The position numbers and the translations under genes were made by a program. Shown here in pieces: positions 60,215 to 64,000 of a stretch of DNA of 64,000 nucleotides. Position 1 is the first letter of the stretch. Every line of letters begins with the position of its first letter. The stretch spans positions 2,046,001 through 2,110,000 of the forward strand of contig OZ246981.1 in the NCBI GenBank assembly GCA_965232455.1. Reading direction: 5' to 3'. The stretch is from JBFGFX01 sp965232455 (GTDB lineage Bacteria > Pseudomonadota > Gammaproteobacteria > Steroidobacterales > Woeseiaceae). The notes under the pieces are model-generated. The model was given only the letters and a program-made list of their open reading frames with translations. It did no database searches and was not told where the DNA came from.

Positions 60215-62572
60215 TCAGGGCGCGGACATCGAATACGGCGCCGCACCGTCACCGGTCGCCCAGTTTTTATTGGGCTCGGCGCCCATCTGGAACAGCAGCT
60301 CTCCGCCGGTCTGTAAATCCCGGTGATCGATCCAGGTCTTTTCGTAGGTGTGTCCGTTCAGGTGCGTGGATTGCACGTACACGTTAGCGGCGGAATTGTC
60401 GGCGGCCGTTATCGTAAATTCGGCTTCGCTGCCGGAATCGCCCGCCGAGTGCATCTTCATGACCACCTTGTCGAACAACGGACTGCCGAATACGTACTGC
60501 GTGGTACCGGGCGTCACCGGATAAAAACCCAGCGCGCTGAACACGTACCACGCCGACGTCTGCCCGTTGTCCTCGTCGCCGGCGTAACCGTCCGGCGTCG
60601 CGCTGTACAACCGCGTCATCACGTCGCGCAGATGGCGCTGCGCCTTCCACGGCTTGCCCGCATGATTGTACAGATACAGCATGTGTTGTATCGGCTGATT
60701 GCCGTGTGCGTAGTTGCCCATGTCCACGATCTGCATCTCGCGGATCTCATGGATCGTGAAACCGTAGTAGGAATCGTCGAAGTGCGGTGGGGTATCCAGC
60801 ACTTCGTCGAGCCTGGCCGTGAATGCGTCGCGGCCACCCATCAGCTCGATCAGGCCAGACACGTCGTGGAAGACCGACCAGCTGTAGTGCAGGCTGTTCC
60901 CCTCGGTGAACGCGTCGCCCCACTTCAAGGGGTTGAACGGCGCTTGAAACTCACCGTTCTCGAGCCGGCCACGCATCCAACGCGTTTCGGCGTCGAAGAC
61001 GTTTCGATAATTCCGGGCGCGTCGCCGATATTTCTCGACGTCCCGCTCCTTGCCCAGCAACCGTGCGAGTTCCGAGATCGTGAAGTCGGCAAACGCATAC
61101 TCCAGCGTGCGGGCGGCGTTCTCGGCGATCCCCACGTCGTAGGGTACGTAGCCCAGTTCGTTGTAGTAGTCGACGCCTTCCCGCCCTACCGACGTCATCG
61201 GACGGCCCTCGTTGACGCTGGCATTCTTCTCGATCGCCGCGTACAGCGTATCGACGTCGAAGCCGCGTATGCCCTTGACGTAGGCATCGGCGATGTTCAC
61301 CGCCGAATTGGAGCCGATCATTACGTTCCGGTGGCCGGGGCTCGCCCATTCCGGCAGCCAGCCCGACTGTCGGTAGGTGTTGGCCAGACCCTGCATGACC
61401 CGCGCGTTGAAATCGGGGTACATCAGGGCGAAAAACGGGAACACGGCGCGGAACGTATCCCAGAACCCGTTGTCGGTGTACATGTAGCCCGCGTGGACTT
61501 CGCCGTCGTACGGACTGTAGTGGACGATCTCGCCCTCCGCGTCCAACTCATAGAACCTGCGCGGGAACAGCAGCACTCGGTAGAGGCAGGAATAGAACGT
61601 CCGGATCGCGGCCAGATCCGCATCGTAGATCCGGATGCGGCCGAGCTCCCGATCCCAGGCCGCCAGCGCCCGGCGGCGGGTGTCGTCGAAACTCCGGTCG
61701 GCCAGTTCCCGCTCGAGGTTCAGCTCGGCCTGCCGGTGGCTGATGAACGACGAGGCGACGCGGACGTTGACCTGCTCGCCGCGCCGTGTTCGGAAACCGA
61801 CGATAGCCCCTACGTGCTCCCCCTCGCTCCGGTGCACGCCGCGCTGCAGGCGCCAGCCGTCGCCCCAGCTGTGCGCCACCTCGAAATCCTTGTCGAACGT
61901 CGCCACGAAATAGTTGTGGAAGTTGTCGGGTACCCCGCCGTGGTTGTTGCGCGCGTAGCCGACGATCTTCCGCTCCTCGGGGATGATCCGCACCATCGAG
62001 CCCTTGTCGAATGCGTCGAGGACGATGTAGGCGAGGTTGTCGTCGCTGCTCGCGTCGGGAAACGTAAAGCGGAAATGCGCGGCGCGCTCCGTCGGCGACA
62101 CTTCGGCCGTGACGTCGTACTCCGCGAGGTAGACACGATAGTAGTGTGGCTTTGCCTCCTCGGCTTTGTGCGAGAACCAGGACGCGCGTTCGTTTTCCTC
62201 GTACCGGAGTTCGCCGGTGACCGCCATCAGGGAAAACGCGGCGTAGTCGTTGAGCCAGGGGCTCGGCTGGTGTGTTTGTTTGATGCCGCGTATCTTGTTG
62301 TCGTCGTACTTGTACGCCCAGCCGTCGCCCATCTTTGCGGTCATCGGCGTCCAGAAGTTCATCCCCCAGGGCACGGCCACGGCCGGATAGGTGTTGCCGT
62401 TGGACAAATCGAACGTGGAATCGGTGCCCATCAACGTGTTGACCAGTTCGGTCGGGCTGTCGTACTCGGCGTAGCGGAGCGGCGACGGCTCGCCGCACGC
62501 CGACGAGACCGCCAGCAGACAAGCGGCGATCCCGAGCGTTCTGATCGCCGTGCAGACCGGGATATTCGACAT
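60215..62572 (-). CDS. GH92 family lipoprotein with variant active-site loop
   Basis: A 785-residue GH92 with a lipoprotein signal (LGIAACLLAVSSAC). Motifs: LVNTLMGTDSTFDLSNGNTYPAVAVPWGM, QTHQPSPWLNDYAAFSLMAV, NGFWDTFRAVFPFF, acid motif FTEGNSLHY with glutamate kept, YAHGNQPIQHMLYLYNHAGKPWKAQ and GDEDNGQTSAW. The NGNTYP / FWTPMT start marks the large Bacteroidetes-like GH92 clade distinct from the other three. The E-to-Q change in HGNQP hints at a different linkage preference. Outer-membrane or periplasmic location is implied. Confidence 0.92.
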   Translation of the reverse strand: MSNIPVCTAIRTLGIAACLLAVSSACGEPSPLRYAEYDSPTELVNTLMGTDSTFDLSNGNTYPAVAVPWGMNFWTPMTAKMGDGWAYKYDDNKIRGIKQTHQPSPWLNDYAAFSLMAVTGELRYEENERASWFSHKAEEAKPHYYRVYLAEYDVTAEVSPTERAAHFRFTFPDASSDDNLAYIVLDAFDKGSMVRIIPEERKIVGYARNNHGGVPDNFHNYFVATFDKDFEVAHSWGDGWRLQRGVHRSEGEHVGAIVGFRTRRGEQVNVRVASSFISHRQAELNLERELADRSFDDTRRRALAAWDRELGRIRIYDADLAAIRTFYSCLYRVLLFPRRFYELDAEGEIVHYSPYDGEVHAGYMYTDNGFWDTFRAVFPFFALMYPDFNARVMQGLANTYRQSGWLPEWASPGHRNVMIGSNSAVNIADAYVKGIRGFDVDTLYAAIEKNASVNEGRPMTSVGREGVDYYNELGYVPYDVGIAENAARTLEYAFADFTISELARLLGKERDVEKYRRRARNYRNVFDAETRWMRGRLENGEFQAPFNPLKWGDAFTEGNSLHYSWSVFHDVSGLIELMGGRDAFTARLDEVLDTPPHFDDSYYGFTIHEIREMQIVDMGNYAHGNQPIQHMLYLYNHAGKPWKAQRHLRDVMTRLYSATPDGYAGDEDNGQTSAWYVFSALGFYPVTPGTTQYVFGSPLFDKVVMKMHSAGDSGSEAEFTITAADNSAANVYVQSTHLNGHTYEKTWIDHRDLQTGGELLFQMGAEPNKNWATGDGAAPYSMSAP

Positions 62573-62585
62573 GAACGCTGTTCCC

Positions 62586-63998
62586 CTACGCCGGCCGCTT
62601 GACCGGTTTGTAGCCCTTCAATCCGAAGAACATGATATAGGCGTAGCACAACACCGGGAACAGGAACGACGCCTGCAGGCCATAGTGATCGGCGATCAGG
62701 CCCTGCATCGGCGGCACCAGCGCACCGCCGAGTATGGCCATGACCAGCAGAGACGAGCCCTGGCTCGTGTCCTTGCCGAGCCCGGCGATCGACAACGTGA
62801 AGATGTTGGACCACATGATCGAGTTGAACAGACCTATCGCGGTGATCGCCCAGAAGGCGACTACGCCGCCGGTCACGACGCCGACGACCAGCAACACGGC
62901 GGCGATCAACGCGAACGCGAACAGCGTCGCGGCCGGCAGGCCCCGGCACAGCAGCGCTACCAGGACGTTTACCGCCGCGAACAGCAGGAACGGATAGGTC
63001 TCCGCGACGGGCAGGCCGGTGACGATGGAGATCAAGCCGTACAGCGACGCCGCCACGGCGATCATCATGCCGACTTTCTTCGCGGCGGAGGCCATCCCGC
63101 TCATCGCGATCGAACCGATGAAACGGCCGACCATCGCACCGCCCCAGTACAATGCGAGCAACGTGCTCGCCGCCGCTTCGTCGACGCCGAGTATCTCCGG
63201 CAGGATCGTGAAGTTGATCAGCAAGCTGCCGATCGCTACTTCGGCGCCGACGTAACAGAAGATAGCTCCGATGCCGAAGACCAGGTTGTTGTAGCGCAAC
63301 GCGGCGCCGCCGCGCGTCGGTCCTTCGGCACCCTGCTCCTCCACGTGCGGCAGGTGCACCGTTCTGATCGCCAGCGCAAGCAGCGCAAATGCTCCTGCCA
63401 GGAACGCGTAAGGCACCTTGACGGAGTCCGCGCTCCCGCCGTCGGAGAAGAAGTACTCGAAAATGAGGTACCCGCCGATGACCGGCGCGATCGTGGTGCC
63501 GAAGGAGTTGAATCCCTGCGACATGTTCAGCCTGGCCGACGCCGTCTCCGGCTTGCCCAGCAGCGCGACGTAGGGATTGGCGGCGATCTGCAGTAGCGTG
63601 AGGCCCAATCCCAGGGTGAACAGCGCGACCAGGAAGAACGCGTAGACCCGGTAAGACGCCGCCGGAATGAACAGCAGGCAACCCGTCGCCGCGACCAGCA
63701 GGCCGATGATGATGCCGTTCTTGTAACCGATCCTCGCGATCGGATCGCCCCGCGTCGAGCTGATCGCGAAGTACACGACCGAGCCGACGAAATAGGCGCC
63801 GAAGAACGCGAACTGCACCAGCGTGGACTGAAAGGTCGTCAGCTCGAACACGTTGCGCAGGTAGGGTATCAGCACATCGTTGAGCGCCGTTATGAACCCC
63901 CAGGCGAAGAACAGCGCCGTGAGCACGGACAGGGAGAACGCGTAGCCGGACTCGTTGCTGACGGCTCTGCTCGGGTGAGTGGTGGTCGGCGTCGTCAT
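62586..63998 (-). CDS. FucP/GluP-type MFS sugar permease
   Basis: A 470-residue 12-helix transporter. The start LTALFFAWGFITALNDVLIPYLRNVFELTTFQS is the signature of the fucose/glucose/galactose/mannose-type proton symporters, followed by GLGLTLLQIAANPYVALLGKPETASARLN and the second-half SQGFNSFGTTIAPVIGGYLIF. Thirteen bases upstream of the first GH92 gene in the same operon, so it probably imports free mannose released by the exported mannosidases. Operon promoter lies beyond the window. Confidence 0.92.
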   Translation of the reverse strand: MTTPTTTHPSRAVSNESGYAFSLSVLTALFFAWGFITALNDVLIPYLRNVFELTTFQSTLVQFAFFGAYFVGSVVYFAISSTRGDPIARIGYKNGIIIGLLVAATGCLLFIPAASYRVYAFFLVALFTLGLGLTLLQIAANPYVALLGKPETASARLNMSQGFNSFGTTIAPVIGGYLIFEYFFSDGGSADSVKVPYAFLAGAFALLALAIRTVHLPHVEEQGAEGPTRGGAALRYNNLVFGIGAIFCYVGAEVAIGSLLINFTILPEILGVDEAAASTLLALYWGGAMVGRFIGSIAMSGMASAAKKVGMMIAVAASLYGLISIVTGLPVAETYPFLLFAAVNVLVALLCRGLPAATLFAFALIAAVLLVVGVVTGGVVAFWAITAIGLFNSIMWSNIFTLSIAGLGKDTSQGSSLLVMAILGGALVPPMQGLIADHYGLQASFLFPVLCYAYIMFFGLKGYKPVKRPA

Positions 63999-64000
63999 CG

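Noticed and set aside
60323..62602. 759-codon plus-strand open frame opposite a GH92 gene
   Set aside because: Antisense shadow of the clear GH92 coding sequence; composition is Arg/Val/His-rich with no recognisable domain.

Overview
The window looks like a GC-rich gammaproteobacterial chromosome with one lower-GC accessory insert. It suggests a motile cell with a sigma-54/FleQ-controlled flagellum of the polar Pseudomonas or Xanthomonas type. Evidence is fleQ, a flgBCDEFGHIJKL-fliC-flaG-fliDST block, divergent flgA-flgM-flgN, consensus sigma-54 and sigma-28 promoters, and a GTP-type PEP carboxykinase. Genus cannot be named from the sequence alone.

Region 1 (1-24.4 kb) is chemotaxis and motility. 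It holds the cheA start, cheY, a 48-residue membrane protein, an HDOD protein, fleQ, a TPR/glycosyltransferase/pyruvyl-transferase fusion that may modify the flagellum or cell surface, and then the flagellar rod, hook, ring, filament and chaperone genes. Five sigma-factor sites can be read directly: sigma-54 before cheY, fliD, flgB and flgA, and sigma-28 before fliC; a further sigma-28 site precedes flgM. A divergent CsrA ends the flgAMN operon.

Region 2 (24.6-30.3 kb) is ordinary chromosome: a phasin-like protein with a basic tail, pckG, a nucleotide cyclase-FHA protein, a methyltransferase and dusA.

Region 3 (30.3-44.1 kb) is a composite defence island inserted at the 5' end of dusA. Two displaced, decayed copies of the dusA start lie at about 42.4 and 44.1 kb, and three copies of a second repeat lie at about 30.4, 35.5 and 42.5 kb, so at least two, probably three, elements accreted here. 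Cargo: (a) an HTH protein plus a 1456-residue NTPase with a C-terminal PD-(D/E)xK-like nuclease; (b) a TIR-APAZ/short Argonaute pair (SPARTA type); (c) an AbiE-like toxin-antitoxin pair behind a perfect 13-bp inverted repeat; (d) a CoiA-like zinc protein, a PrtN-like protein, a truncated gene and a lipoprotein methyltransferase. No integrase is visible. Module (a) is the best candidate for something undescribed.

Region 4 (45.3-64 kb) is a mannan or high-mannose N-glycan utilisation locus: an SSS symporter, a GH2 beta-mannosidase, four GH92 alpha-mannosidases, a GH47 alpha-1,2-mannosidase, a LacI regulator and a FucP-type MFS sugar permease. A perfect 14-bp palindrome between the divergent GH47 and GH92 genes is the likely LacI operator. 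Secreted or lipid-anchored mannosidases would trim alpha-mannosides outside the cytoplasm; the transporters would import mannose or small beta-mannosides for the signal-less GH2 enzyme.
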